A stretch of 55,137 bases of DNA from Pseudomonas_T sp032052615 (GCA_032052615.1 DAMBWF010000016.1:1-55137); one strand, 5' to 3'; positions 1 through 8,206 are shown, numbered from the stretch's first letter. The notes: a model not told the origin generated them from the letters alone. Translations and numbers: made by a program.

Positions 1-54
1 GCGACCCTGTGCATCGGCGGCGGACAGGGCGTCGCCCTGGCCATCGAACGCTGA
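1..54 (+). CDS. C-terminal end of an acetyl-CoA acetyltransferase/thiolase (partial)
   Basis: The window opens inside a reading frame whose last 17 codons give ATLCIGGGQGVALAIER followed by TGA. This tail (C-x-GGG-x-G followed by A-x-x-x-ER) matches the conserved C-terminus of thiolases, where the Cys in CxGGGxG is the second catalytic cysteine that deprotonates the substrate. Only the end is present, so the gene cannot be assigned to a particular pathway such as beta-oxidation or acetoacetyl-CoA formation. It is followed after 46 nt by the methyltransferase gene on the same strand. Confidence 0.65.
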   Translation, partial: ATLCIGGGQGVALAIER

Positions 55-100
55 GGGTCGGCCTGATACACTGCGCGGCCCTCCTTCCGAGCCGCCGCGC

Positions 101-1117
101 ATGTCTTCTCTCGAACAGGCGCTACGCGCCGCCCTCCTCGCCCGCCGCCCCCTGTTCGCCGAACTCCACGCGCAAGGTACCGATTGCTACCGGCTGTTCC
201 ATGGCAGCCAGGAAGGCGCGCCGGGCCTGACCGTGGATCGTTACGGCCGGCAACTGCTGGTGCAAAGTTTCCACCGCCCCCTCGACGCGGACGACTTGGC
301 GCGCCTGATCGCCGGCTGCAACGACGCACTGGGGTTCCAAACGCTGCCGGTCTACAACGACCGCTCCGGCGGCAACTCCCGCATCGACCGCCGCGACCCG
401 GTCCATTCGCCCTCCCCGGAAGCGCTGGCGGACCTGATAGGCCGAGAATGGGGCCTGAACTACCGGGTACGGGGCCGACACCCCGGTCAGGACCCGCTGC
501 TGTTCCTCGACCTGCGCAACGCCCGGGGCTGGGTGAAAGCCCATAGCGCCGGCCTCCGGGTCCTCAACTTGTTCGCCTATACCTGCGGCGTCGGCCTGTG
601 CGCGGCGGCCGGTGGCGCGGCCGAGGTATGGAACCTGGACTTCGCCGAGGGCAACTTGGCGGTGGGCCGGGAGAACGCCGCGCTGAACCCTGGGCTCGCC
701 GCGATGCGCTTCGTCCAGTCCGACTATTTCCCGGCGATCCGCCAACTGGCCGGGCTGCCCGTGGCGCGCCGCCATGGGCAGAAACTGCCCCGCTATCCAC
801 GGCTGGACCCGCGGGACTTCGACCTGGTGGTACTGGACCCGCCGGCCTGGGCCAAGAGCCCCTTCGGCACCGTGGACCTGGCGCGGGACTACCAGAGCCT
901 GCTCAAGCCGGCGCTGCTGTGCACCGCCGAGGGCGGCACCCTGGTCTGCTGCAACAACCTGGCGAAGGTGGCCCTGGACGACTGGCGCGACCAGGTGCTG
1001 CGCTGCGCGGACCGGCTCGGACGCCCGGTACGCGACCTGGAAGTGCTGCATCCGGCGGCGGATTTCCCGTCCCAGGATGGCCGCCCGCCCCTGAAAATCC
1101 TGATCCTGCGGTTCTGA
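101..1117 (+). CDS. Class I SAM-dependent methyltransferase, RlmI-like
   Basis: A 338-residue protein with an N-terminal RNA-binding-like part (VDRYGRQLLVQSF near residues 45-57) and a C-terminal Rossmann methyltransferase domain. The SAM-binding motif I is LNLFAYTCGVGL near residue 152, an acidic residue ends beta-2 (WNLDFAEG), and motif IV is VVLDPPAWAKS with the Asp at residue 246. This arrangement is that of the RlmI/RlmK group that methylates 23S rRNA. It is shorter than E. coli RlmI (396 aa), so the substrate base is not certain. The start at 101 has only a weak Shine-Dalgarno sequence. It lies between the thiolase end and the DUF2845 gene on the same strand. Confidence 0.8.
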   Translation: MSSLEQALRAALLARRPLFAELHAQGTDCYRLFHGSQEGAPGLTVDRYGRQLLVQSFHRPLDADDLARLIAGCNDALGFQTLPVYNDRSGGNSRIDRRDPVHSPSPEALADLIGREWGLNYRVRGRHPGQDPLLFLDLRNARGWVKAHSAGLRVLNLFAYTCGVGLCAAAGGAAEVWNLDFAEGNLAVGRENAALNPGLAAMRFVQSDYFPAIRQLAGLPVARRHGQKLPRYPRLDPRDFDLVVLDPPAWAKSPFGTVDLARDYQSLLKPALLCTAEGGTLVCCNNLAKVALDDWRDQVLRCADRLGRPVRDLEVLHPAADFPSQDGRPPLKILILRF

Positions 1118-1185
1118 TCGTCGAGGGCGAGGCGCCCGCTGACAGCGTGTCGGCGCCGGTGTAGGCTGCCGGCTTTCCCACCCGG

Positions 1186-1506
1186 ATGGACCATACGGTG
1201 AACCTGTCGCCCCTGTTGAGCCTGCCGCTGCTGCTGGCAGCCTTTTTCGCCCATGCCTCCTCGACGATGCGCTGCGACAGCAAGCTGATCAGCGTCGACG
1301 CCACGACCCAGGAGGTGGCCGCCAAATGCGGGGCGCCGGCCAGCCGGCAATCCCTGGGATTTCGCCGCGTCGTCGACCGCTATGGGATCGCCAACGACAT
1401 TCCGGTGGAGGAATGGGTCTACGGCCCGCAACGCGGCGGCATGTCCTATTACCTGCGCTTCGAAGGCGACCGGCTGACCAACGTCGAGAGCAAGCGCAAC
1501 AACTGA
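1186..1506 (+). CDS. Small exported DUF2845 family protein
   Basis: A protein of 106 residues that begins with a signal peptide (hydrophobic LSPLLSLPLLLAAFFAHASS) and continues with the DUF2845 pattern: MRCDSKLISVD, a Cys in AAKCGAP, and EEWVYGP followed by a beta-rich end. Members are short periplasmic proteins of unknown function. The two Cys (in MRCDS and KCGAP) could form a disulphide after export. The GTG four codons in (1198) would give a more compact signal peptide and is an alternative start. The rhomboid protease gene follows after 18 nt on the same strand, so the two are probably cotranscribed. Confidence 0.75.
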   Translation: MDHTVNLSPLLSLPLLLAAFFAHASSTMRCDSKLISVDATTQEVAAKCGAPASRQSLGFRRVVDRYGIANDIPVEEWVYGPQRGGMSYYLRFEGDRLTNVESKRNN

Positions 1507-1524
1507 TCGGGCCCGGAGCCGTCC

Positions 1525-2970
1525 ATGATTATCCTGCCCGCCGAGCAGACGCTGGACTGGAAGCGCCCGCCGGTCGTCACCCTGCTGCTGATCCTGCTCA
1601 ACGCGCTGATCTACATGGGCTACCAGGGCGGCGACGGACAACGCCTGGATAACGCGGTACGGATCTACCTGGGGACGGAACTGCTCGATCGCGAGTGGCC
1701 CCTGTTCCTGGCGGACGTCGCGTCCCAAGGGGACGGCCGCCAGCGCGAAGCGCGGGCCGGCCAACGGCGGGAGGCGCAAGCCGCGCGGATCCTCCAGGAC
1801 CTGGCCTTCGAGACGCGCCTGCATCGGAACCCGGCCTACCGCGCCGACCCGGCTTGGGCGCAGGCGCGGCTGAAGGCGGAGCAGGCCCGGGATACCCTGA
1901 GTGTCTTCCGCTTCGGCTTCATCCCCGCGCGCTTCATTGTCCAGGGGTTGTTCGGCGCGATGTTCCTGCACGGCAGCTTCGATCACCTGCTGGGCAACAT
2001 GATCTTCCTGTTCATCTGCGGCTTCGCGGTGGAACTGGCCTTGGGCCGCTGGACCTACCTGGCCCTGTACCTGGGCGGCGGGCTGGCCTCGCACCTGCTG
2101 TGGTGGGCATGCGATGCCTCCTGGCTGCCCGGCATCGGCGCCTCCGGGGCGGTGTCGGGCGTCATGGGCCTGTACCTGGCGCTGTATCGCCTGCGACGCA
2201 TCCGCTTCTTCTATTGGCTGGGGCCGTTGATCGGCTATTTCCGCGCCCCGGCACTGTGGATTCTGCCGGTGTGGATGGGCAAGGAACTGTATGGGTTGTT
2301 GCAGGCAGACGATCAGGTCAACTACTACGCCCACCTGGGTGGCCTGGCCTTCGGTTATCTGGCCGTCGTGGCCTTGCGCGCCACGACCCGTGAACGGGTC
2401 GACGAAGCCTACTTGGAGAAAGTCGATCCGGATGGAGCATTCCGCGATGAACTGGCCAACCTCGATCGCCTCATTGGCGCGTTCGAACTGGAGCGGGCCA
2501 GCGAGCGCGGCGCCATGCTCCTGACCCGCTATCCGAATCGGACTGCGATGCTGGAGCGCCTGCACGCGGTGGCCAAAGGGCGTGGCGATCGCGCCTTGCT
2601 GGCAGCGGTGCTCAAGCAAGCGCTCACCGTCGAACCCTCGGCTGCCCGCTCGTTGTTACAGCGCCTCGCGGACGACACCGACGATCCCCGGCAGCCCTTG
2701 GTATGCCACCCCGCCGTGCTGGCTCGCCTGCTGCCCGGGCTGCTGAGCCTGGAGGAGACCGCCCGCGCCCTCAAGGTCTGGCGGCAGTTGGCGAAGCGAT
2801 CCCCAGGGCTCGACACCCTGCCTGGGCATACCCTGCGCCTCGCCAAACAATTGGGTGTGAAGCGGGATACGCGAAGCGTCGCCGAGCTGGAAGGGTTCCT
2901 GCGCTCCACCTGCCCCGAAACAGAACAGGCCCGGCAGGTGTCGTTGCTGCGCCGTCACTTGTCCGGCTAA
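1525..2970 (+). CDS. Rhomboid family intramembrane serine protease with C-terminal repeat region
   Basis: A 481-residue inner-membrane protein. A first membrane segment (VVTLLLILLNALIYMGY) is followed by a charged soluble stretch of about 100 residues, then the rhomboid core: HGSFDHLLGNM, the GASGAVSGVMGLY motif with catalytic Ser207, and AHLGG with catalytic His270. This Ser-His dyad cleaves substrates inside or near the membrane. After the last membrane helix come about 190 residues rich in Leu, Ala and Arg that look like TPR-type helical repeats and may bind substrate or partners. The start has a CGGAG Shine-Dalgarno sequence. The gene ends 15 nt before a strong bidirectional terminator. 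Confidence 0.9.
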   Translation: MIILPAEQTLDWKRPPVVTLLLILLNALIYMGYQGGDGQRLDNAVRIYLGTELLDREWPLFLADVASQGDGRQREARAGQRREAQAARILQDLAFETRLHRNPAYRADPAWAQARLKAEQARDTLSVFRFGFIPARFIVQGLFGAMFLHGSFDHLLGNMIFLFICGFAVELALGRWTYLALYLGGGLASHLLWWACDASWLPGIGASGAVSGVMGLYLALYRLRRIRFFYWLGPLIGYFRAPALWILPVWMGKELYGLLQADDQVNYYAHLGGLAFGYLAVVALRATTRERVDEAYLEKVDPDGAFRDELANLDRLIGAFELERASERGAMLLTRYPNRTAMLERLHAVAKGRGDRALLAAVLKQALTVEPSAARSLLQRLADDTDDPRQPLVCHPAVLARLLPGLLSLEETARALKVWRQLAKRSPGLDTLPGHTLRLAKQLGVKRDTRSVAELEGFLRSTCPETEQARQVSLLRRHLSG

Positions 2971-2985
2971 AAGATTCCGCACATG

Positions 2986-3017
2986 AAAAAGCCCCGCCAA
3001 CCCTTGGCGGGGCTTTT
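2986..3017. terminator. Bidirectional intrinsic terminator
   Basis: A 12-bp GC-rich stem (AAAAGCCCCGCC / GGCGGGGCTTTT) with a short loop lies between the converging rhomboid and CsbD genes. A-runs and T-runs at the two ends let it work on both strands. Confidence 0.85.
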
Positions 3018-3058
3018 GGGGCCAGCCTTCTGGCCGGACCGTCATGTCGGTAACAGGC

Positions 3059-3256
3059 TTAGAGCGTGCTACTGAAATGCCGGACTTCTTCCTTGGCCTT
3101 TCCCTTGGTCCAGCCGTAACGCTCCTGAAGCTTGCCTTCGAGATACTCGGTATGGCCTTCGGCCACATCAAGGTCGTCATGAGTGAGGTCACCCCAGCGC
3201 GCTTTCATCTGGCCGGTGAGCTGTTTCCATTTACCCTTGATCACGTCGGAATTCAT
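3059..3256 (-). CDS. CsbD family stress protein
   Basis: A protein of 65 residues, MNSDVIKGKWKQLTGQ..., ending in AKEEVRHFSSTL. It is a full-length CsbD family member: small, hydrophilic, helical, with the typical W-K-Q/D-L-T pattern. CsbD proteins are general-stress proteins, controlled by SigB in Bacillus and usually by stationary-phase or osmotic signals in proteobacteria; their molecular role is unknown. The ATG at 3256 is chosen over an upstream frame extension because GAGGAAGA precedes it and the family begins MN(S/W). It lies 109 nt downstream of the BON-domain gene on the same strand, a pairing that fits joint stress control. Confidence 0.9.
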   Translation of the reverse strand: MNSDVIKGKWKQLTGQMKARWGDLTHDDLDVAEGHTEYLEGKLQERYGWTKGKAKEEVRHFSSTL

Positions 3257-3365
3257 GGTGTCTTCCTCTGTTATCGTCTTTGAGGCGCCCAGTCCGTGGG
3301 CCCGTCCGTCCTTGAAGTCTTGCACCGTATAAGTCAGTAGCAGCTAGCTTCCACGATGCGCGGAA

Positions 3366-3722
3366 TCAGTCGGCGGCTTTCAGGCCATCGGCGGATACGG
3401 CTTGAACGCCTTTGATGCTTTTGGCCTTGGCAACGGCCAATTCGCGCTGAGCATCGGTAGCCACGACGCCCGACAGGGAAACCACGCCTTTGTTGGTCTC
3501 GACCTTGATATCCAGGGCGCTGAGGTCTTTCTCAGCCAGGAAGGTGGATTTCACCTTGCTGGTGATCCAGGTATCGGTGACCGCTTCCTCGGCCTTGTCG
3601 GTGCTGTTGGCGGCCATCATCAGCGGTGCATTGACGCTCTGCTGAGCCGCGAAGGCGCCATTGGCGGAAAGGGTCAGGGTAGCGGCAGCCACGAGGGCAA
3701 AGAGATTGAGGGATTTTTTCAT
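3366..3722 (-). CDS. Periplasmic BON-domain protein (OsmY-like)
   Basis: A protein of 118 residues with a clear signal peptide (MKKSLNLFALVAAATLTLSA, cleavage after GAFA) and one BON domain, about residues 47-116. The BON pattern is visible as DTWITSKVKSTFL, DIKVETNKGVVSLSGVV and A-x-x-I-KGVQAV. BON domains bind phospholipid or membrane surfaces; OsmY-type proteins help envelope proteins under osmotic stress. This has one BON domain where OsmY has two. The start has AGGAGAGT just upstream. It is followed on the same strand by the CsbD gene. Confidence 0.9.
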   Translation of the reverse strand: MKKSLNLFALVAAATLTLSANGAFAAQQSVNAPLMMAANSTDKAEEAVTDTWITSKVKSTFLAEKDLSALDIKVETNKGVVSLSGVVATDAQRELAVAKAKSIKGVQAVSADGLKAAD

Positions 3723-3850
3723 GAGTACTCTCCTTATGTCCTAAATGCTGCGCCGTCTGGCGGCAGACTCCCTGTAGTAATGGCAAGTGATGTGCCAGTT
3801 AAAGCCTAATAAAAAATCGTTTAAAAACAATAACTTACTCAAATATTGCC

Positions 3851-3906
3851 GCTTCGCTTCCGTGCAACTTGCATGTTACGAAGCGAAGCCGCATGCAAGT
3901 TGCACG
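3851..3906. repeat. Two interleaved perfect inverted repeats
   Basis: A 10-bp repeat (GCTTCGCTTC at 3851-3860, its reverse complement at 3880-3889) is interleaved with a 15-bp one (CGTGCAACTTGCATG at 3861-3875, its reverse complement at 3892-3906). Both are perfect. The element begins 10 bp after the stop codon of the minus-strand gene ending at 3916, so it may form part of that transcript's 3' end. The two hairpins share sequence and cannot both form. Confidence 0.75.
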
Positions 3907-3915
3907 CTGCGTTCC

Positions 3916-5325
3916 TCAGGCGTCCAGTTGCGCCAGAACCGCTTCGAGCGGAGCCGCGTCCCGCAGTTGCGGGCTATGGGGATAACGGGCGCGGACGAAG
4001 GCCAGGAGCTTGCGCGCCTGCTCGACTTGGCCCAGGCCCTCCGCCAATAGCCGGGCGGCCAGCAGGTAGGCGCGCGGCAGATAGGGATAGTCCGGTGCTC
4101 GCAAGTGCAAGTTGCGCAGCAGACTGACGGCCTCCCGGTATTTGTGCCGCTCCCCCAGCGCCACGGCCAAGGCCTCGCATACCGAGGCCTCCTCGGGCAG
4201 ATAATCCGCTTGCAACGCGCGGGCATTGAGAAAAGCGGTGGCGGCCTGCGCCGGATTGGCGCGCACCGCCAGGGGCAGATAATGGGCCAGGTGTCGCAGG
4301 CATCGCTCCCGCATCCGCAAGCCGAACAGCAAGCGATGGAAACGCTCATTCAGCGGGTAATCGTTGGGCAACTGGTCCAGCGCGCTGGCCAGGGCCTCCA
4401 GCGCGACGTCGCTCTGTCCTTCCTTGAGGCGGATCTCCGCCTCCGCCAGGGCCGACCGTCTGCGCCATTCCGCCTCGGGGTAGGCGTTGGCGTCCTCCTC
4501 GTCGGCGATGGCATAGCCCAAGGGTCCCTGATACTGAAACACCGCGTAGCCCATCATCGCGCACATCACCACGCCGAAATAACCGAACAGGAACAGGGCG
4601 GCCGGCAGGAGCACGGCCTTGGGCAAGCCCTGGCCGAGGAGAAAAAGCACATAGCCGGGGGATTGCCAGAGCGCGAAGAGGAAGGCCACGAGGATAAGGT
4701 AACGCCAGCCCATGGCCTTGATCACTTGTCCCACCAGCTCAGGACTCAGCGCGGCCGATAGCTCCTTTTCCAGCGCCAGCCGGATGATACTCGCCGGCAG
4801 CACCAGCATGAGCCCCAGGCTTGCCAGCCAATACAGCGCCTCGCTCTGGAAGTCCCGGACCAGCCAGAGGAGACCCGCGGCGATGAACAGCACCACCAGT
4901 TGCTTGAAGAACAGGCTGAACCCTTCCCCGAGAAAGGCGCTGGCCAGACCGGGCGCGTCCCCATGCGCCTGGCTGCAGGCCTCGATCACACCGTACAGGT
5001 ATTTGGTCGCCACGCTGAACAACAGAAACCACATGAGCAACGAGGCTGGCAGGAGCGCCCCGGCCAATGCCAAGCCGCCGCAGAACATCAGGGGGCCTGG
5101 CTGCAGGCCATAGCGGAAGAAGCGGGGAAGGCGCTCCCAGAACGGCTGCGCGCTATTGGCCGCGCCCAGGAAACTCAGGGCGTTCCGGCAGAGCGGGCAG
5201 ACCGGGTTGCGCTGGGACGCGTCGGCGTTCAGCGGCACGCAGCAATCGCCGAAGGTCCGCTGGCAAGGCTGGCAGCGCCATGTCGCGGGCTCGGTCGAGT
5301 GGTAATGGCAGTGAGTGATCTCCAT
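3916..5325 (-). CDS. Membrane protein with N-terminal zinc-finger and C-terminal TPR-like region
   Basis: A protein of 469 residues; I do not recognise a named family. Residues 1-50 contain a B-box-like zinc finger: CHYHSTEPATWRCQPC, then CC and CPLCR, giving at least three Cys/His pairs. Five or six hydrophobic segments follow between about residues 75 and 290 (for example LMFCGGLALAGALLPASLLMWFLLF and YLILVAFLFALW). From about residue 305 the chain is helical with TPR-like repeats (AEIRLKEGQSDVALEALASAL, KYREAVSLLRNLHL). The build suggests an inner-membrane scaffold with cytoplasmic protein-binding ends. The ATG at 5325 is chosen because it starts just before the zinc finger; no strong Shine-Dalgarno sequence is seen. 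The gene lies downstream of the pnp terminator on the same strand. Confidence 0.7.
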   Translation of the reverse strand: MEITHCHYHSTEPATWRCQPCQRTFGDCCVPLNADASQRNPVCPLCRNALSFLGAANSAQPFWERLPRFFRYGLQPGPLMFCGGLALAGALLPASLLMWFLLFSVATKYLYGVIEACSQAHGDAPGLASAFLGEGFSLFFKQLVVLFIAAGLLWLVRDFQSEALYWLASLGLMLVLPASIIRLALEKELSAALSPELVGQVIKAMGWRYLILVAFLFALWQSPGYVLFLLGQGLPKAVLLPAALFLFGYFGVVMCAMMGYAVFQYQGPLGYAIADEEDANAYPEAEWRRRSALAEAEIRLKEGQSDVALEALASALDQLPNDYPLNERFHRLLFGLRMRERCLRHLAHYLPLAVRANPAQAATAFLNARALQADYLPEEASVCEALAVALGERHKYREAVSLLRNLHLRAPDYPYLPRAYLLAARLLAEGLGQVEQARKLLAFVRARYPHSPQLRDAAPLEAVLAQLDA

Positions 5326-5465
5326 GGAGGCGATATCCACGCTGTCGAAACGCACGGGCCGGCGACCCGTGGGTGGCCGATGGTAAGCCAGGCGGCGGCC
5401 CCGGTGCGTCTGGAAACGCTGGAACCCCCGATTCGCGGCATGAACGGCAATTCCCGAGGCCAAAA

Positions 5466-5493
5466 AAAAGAGGGTCCGTCCGGACCCTCTTTT
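5466..5493 (-). terminator. pnp intrinsic terminator
   Basis: A 12-bp stem (AAAAGAGGGTCC / GGACCCTCTTTT) with a 4-nt loop lies 16 nt after the pnp stop. On the minus strand it ends in a T-run, as expected for the end of the rpsO-pnp transcript. Confidence 0.85.
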
Positions 5494-5508
5494 CACTGTC
5501 GCGATGAA

Positions 5509-7614
5509 TCAGACGCCGGAGGCTTCCGCCGCGGCGACGTCCTTGATGGACAGCTTGATGCGGCCGCGGTTGTCCACGTCCAGCACCAGGACCTTCACTT
5601 CCTGGCCTTCCTTGAGCACGTCGGTGACCTTCTCGATGCGCTGATCGCTGATTTGCGAAATGTGCACCAGGCCGTCCTTGCCCGGCAGGATGTTGACGAA
5701 CGCGCCGAAATCGACGATCCGCTCCACCTTGCCGACGTAGATCTTGCCAACCTCGGCTTCGGCGGTGATGCCCAACACGCGTTGGCGGGCCGCCTCGGCC
5801 GCTTCCTTGGTCTCGCCGAAGATCTTGATGCTGCCGTCGTCCTCGATGTCGATGGACGCCTTGGTTTCTTCGCAGATGGCGCGGATGGTGGCGCCACCCT
5901 TGCCGATGACGTCGCGGATCTTGTCCTGGTCGATACGCATGGCCAGCATGGTCGGGGCGTTCTCCGACAGCTCGCTGCGAGACTGGGCGATCACTTGGTT
6001 CATCTGACCGAGGATATTGAGGCGCGCTTCCAGAGCCTGGTTCAGCGCGATCTCCATGATCTCTTCGGTGATGCCGTTGATCTTGATGTCCATCTGCAGC
6101 GCGGTGACGCCCTTGGCGGTACCGGCCACCTTGAAGTCCATGTCGCCCAGGTGGTCTTCGTCACCGAGGATGTCGGTGAGGACGGCGAATTTCTCGCCTT
6201 CCTTGACCAGGCCCATGGCGATACCGGCGACCGGCGCCTTCATCGGCACGCCCGCGTCCATCAGCGCCAGGGAAGCGCCGCACACCGACGCCATGGAGCT
6301 GGAACCATTGGACTCGGTGATTTCCGACACCACGCGAACGGTATACGGGAACTCGTCGCCGGTCGGCAGCATCGCCTGCACGCCGCGGCGAGCCAGGCGG
6401 CCGTGACCGATTTCGCGACGGCCGGCGCTACCCATGCGGCCACACTCGCCCACCGAGAACGGCGGGAAGTTGTAATGCAGCATGAACGCGTCTTTCTTCT
6501 CGCCTTCGAGGGTGTCCAGCAGTTGCGCGTCGCGGGCGGTGCCAAGGGTGGCGACCACCAGGGCCTGGGTTTCGCCACGGGTGAACAGCGCGGAGCCGTG
6601 GGTCTTGGGCAACACGCCGACTTCGATCTTCAACGGGCGCACGGTGCGGGTATCGCGGCCATCGATGCGCGGCTTACCATTGACGATGTTCTCGCGAACG
6701 GTGCGGTACTCGATCTCGCCGAAAGCGTCCTTCACTTCGCCCACGGTCGGCTGGCCTTCCGGATTGGCGAACTTGGCGACGACCTGCTCGCGCAGTTCGT
6801 CCAGACGGCCATAACGCTCGTGCTTGAGGGTGATGGTGTAAGCCTGGGAGATGGCCTCGCCGAACTCGCTCTTGATGGCGGACAGCAGCGCGGTGTTCTC
6901 GGCGGCAGCGGCCCAGTTCCAGGTCGGCTTGCCGGCTTCGGCGGCGAGCTCCTTGACCGCCTTGATGACGGTCTGGAATTCATCGTGGGCGAACAGTACG
7001 GCGCCCAGCATCTGATCTTCGGTAAGCTCCTTGGCCTCCGACTCCACCATCAGCACGGCGGTCTCGGTACCGGCCACGACCATGTCCAGGCTGGACGCCT
7101 TGAGTTGCTCGTAGGTCGGGTTGAGCAGGTAGCCGGTGCTCTCGTGGAAGGCAACGCGGGCGGCGCCGATCGGGCCTTCGAAGGGAATGCCGGAGATGGC
7201 CAGGGCGGCCGAGGTGCCGATCATGGCGGCGATGTCCGGATCGGTCTTCTTGCTGGTGGACAGCACGGTGCAGACCACTTGCACTTCGTTCATGAAGCCG
7301 GCCGGGAACAGCGGGCGGATCGGGCGATCGATCAGGCGGGAGGTCAGGGTTTCCTTCTCCGAAGGGCGGCCCTCGCGCTTGAAGAACCCACCGGGGATAC
7401 GGCCGGCGGCGTAGGTCTTTTCCTGGTAGTGCACGGACAGCGGGAAGAAGCCCTTGCTGGGATCGGCTTGCTTGGCGCCGACCACGGTGACCAGCACGCT
7501 GACGTCGTTGTCGACGGTGACCAGCACGGCGCCGGTTGCCTGACGGGCGATGCGGCCCGTCTCGAGGGTAACGGTCGACTGACCAAACTGGAATTTCTTG
7601 ATAACCGGGTTCAC
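5509..7614 (-). CDS. pnp: Polyribonucleotide nucleotidyltransferase (PNPase)
   Basis: A protein of 701 residues, the normal length. It degrades RNA 3' to 5' by phosphorolysis and is a core part of the RNA degradosome. Two RNase PH domains are present, the first with the RNA-channel loop FFKREGRPSEKETLTSRLIDRP. They are followed by a KH domain (DVIGKGGATIRAI, GXXG loop, about 553-610) and an S1 domain (GKIYVGKVERIVDFGAFVNI, about 618-690). The start codon is GTG at 7614, preceded by AGAAGG and giving the MNPV start usual in pseudomonads. It follows rpsO with a 173-nt gap holding a long hairpin, the position where PNPase autoregulation acts in E. coli. Confidence 0.98.
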   Translation of the reverse strand: MNPVIKKFQFGQSTVTLETGRIARQATGAVLVTVDNDVSVLVTVVGAKQADPSKGFFPLSVHYQEKTYAAGRIPGGFFKREGRPSEKETLTSRLIDRPIRPLFPAGFMNEVQVVCTVLSTSKKTDPDIAAMIGTSAALAISGIPFEGPIGAARVAFHESTGYLLNPTYEQLKASSLDMVVAGTETAVLMVESEAKELTEDQMLGAVLFAHDEFQTVIKAVKELAAEAGKPTWNWAAAAENTALLSAIKSEFGEAISQAYTITLKHERYGRLDELREQVVAKFANPEGQPTVGEVKDAFGEIEYRTVRENIVNGKPRIDGRDTRTVRPLKIEVGVLPKTHGSALFTRGETQALVVATLGTARDAQLLDTLEGEKKDAFMLHYNFPPFSVGECGRMGSAGRREIGHGRLARRGVQAMLPTGDEFPYTVRVVSEITESNGSSSMASVCGASLALMDAGVPMKAPVAGIAMGLVKEGEKFAVLTDILGDEDHLGDMDFKVAGTAKGVTALQMDIKINGITEEIMEIALNQALEARLNILGQMNQVIAQSRSELSENAPTMLAMRIDQDKIRDVIGKGGATIRAICEETKASIDIEDDGSIKIFGETKEAAEAARQRVLGITAEAEVGKIYVGKVERIVDFGAFVNILPGKDGLVHISQISDQRIEKVTDVLKEGQEVKVLVLDVDNRGRIKLSIKDVAAAEASGV

Positions 7615-7695
7615 GGTGTCTTTACCTTCTCTGTTGCCTTGGGGGAAAGGGTCAGGAACGCGGGTATCGGACCCGGGCCTATTCCTGAAAAGCGC

Positions 7696-7760
7696 GAAGC
7701 TGGACGTCCGACGCGGGATCCCGGTACATGACCGAGCCCCCGCGCCGAACGTCCAGCTTC
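7696..7760 (-). promoter_or_regulatory. rpsO-pnp intergenic stem-loop (likely RNase III/PNPase control site)
   Basis: A perfect 12-bp inverted repeat (GAAGCTGGACGT at 7696-7707, its complement at 7749-7760) continues inward through an imperfect GC-rich stem. There is no T-run at its end on the minus strand. It lies about 82 nt upstream of the pnp start. In E. coli a long hairpin at this place is cut by RNase III and then lets PNPase repress its own mRNA; the same role is inferred here. Confidence 0.6.
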
Positions 7761-7787
7761 TCGCTTCAAGCGGCTTGCGCCAACGTC

Positions 7788-8057
7788 TTAGCGGCGCAGG
7801 CCCAGACGACCGATCAAGGTGCTGTAACGAGTGGTGTCCTTACCTTTGAGGTAATCCAGCAGCTTGCGACGCTGGTTGACCATGCGGATCAGGCCGCGGC
7901 GGGAGTGGTGGTCCTTGCCGTTGGCCTTGAAGTGATCCTGCAGCTTGTTGATGTTGGCGGACAGCAGTGCGATCTGCACTTCCGGGGAGCCGGTGTCGCC
8001 TTCGGCTTGCTTGTACTCGTTAACGATCTGGGCTTTTTCTTGAGCGCTCAGTGCCAT
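7788..8057 (-). CDS. rpsO: 30S ribosomal protein S15
   Basis: A protein of 89 residues, MALSAQEKAQIVNEY... to ...RLGLRR, full length. The hallmark GDTGSPEVQIALL and the stretch HHSRRGLIRMVNQRRKLLDYL are present. S15 binds the central domain of 16S rRNA early in small-subunit assembly. A GAGGAAG Shine-Dalgarno sequence precedes the ATG. It sits between truB and pnp on the minus strand, the standard proteobacterial order. Confidence 0.98.
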   Translation of the reverse strand: MALSAQEKAQIVNEYKQAEGDTGSPEVQIALLSANINKLQDHFKANGKDHHSRRGLIRMVNQRRKLLDYLKGKDTTRYSTLIGRLGLRR

Positions 8058-8081
8058 GGTGGCTTCCTCTGATGAACAGGC

Positions 8082-8097
8082 CGGGAATCGCTTCCCG
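8082..8097 (-). promoter_or_regulatory. Small hairpin in the rpsO leader
   Basis: A 6-bp stem (CGGGAA / TTCCCG) lies just upstream of the rpsO ribosome-binding site. In other gammaproteobacteria S15 represses its own translation through leader structure; a similar role here is only a guess. Confidence 0.25.
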
Positions 8098-8206
8098 TGT
8101 TGAAGAGGAGGAATGACCGTGCCTGCCGACAGCCACCCTCATGACGCGACCCGCGCACCCGCGCGGACCTGCGTTAGCGGTCGTCGCCGACCGGATATTT
8201 CATGTC

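Noticed and set aside
889..2619. 576-codon minus-strand open frame over the DUF2845 and rhomboid genes
   Set aside because: Shadow frame opposite a rhomboid with intact catalytic motifs; no domain visible.
3851..3906. H-type pseudoknot formed by both inverted repeats at once
   Set aside because: The 15-bp stem would have to be crossed with no linking bases between the second strands (3861 and 3860 are adjacent), which is sterically impossible. Alternative hairpins are the better reading.
4900..7731. 943-codon plus-strand open frame over pnp
   Set aside because: Antisense shadow of pnp and the gene beside it in GC-rich DNA; low-complexity His/Gly/Asp-rich translation, no family motif, no ribosome-binding site.
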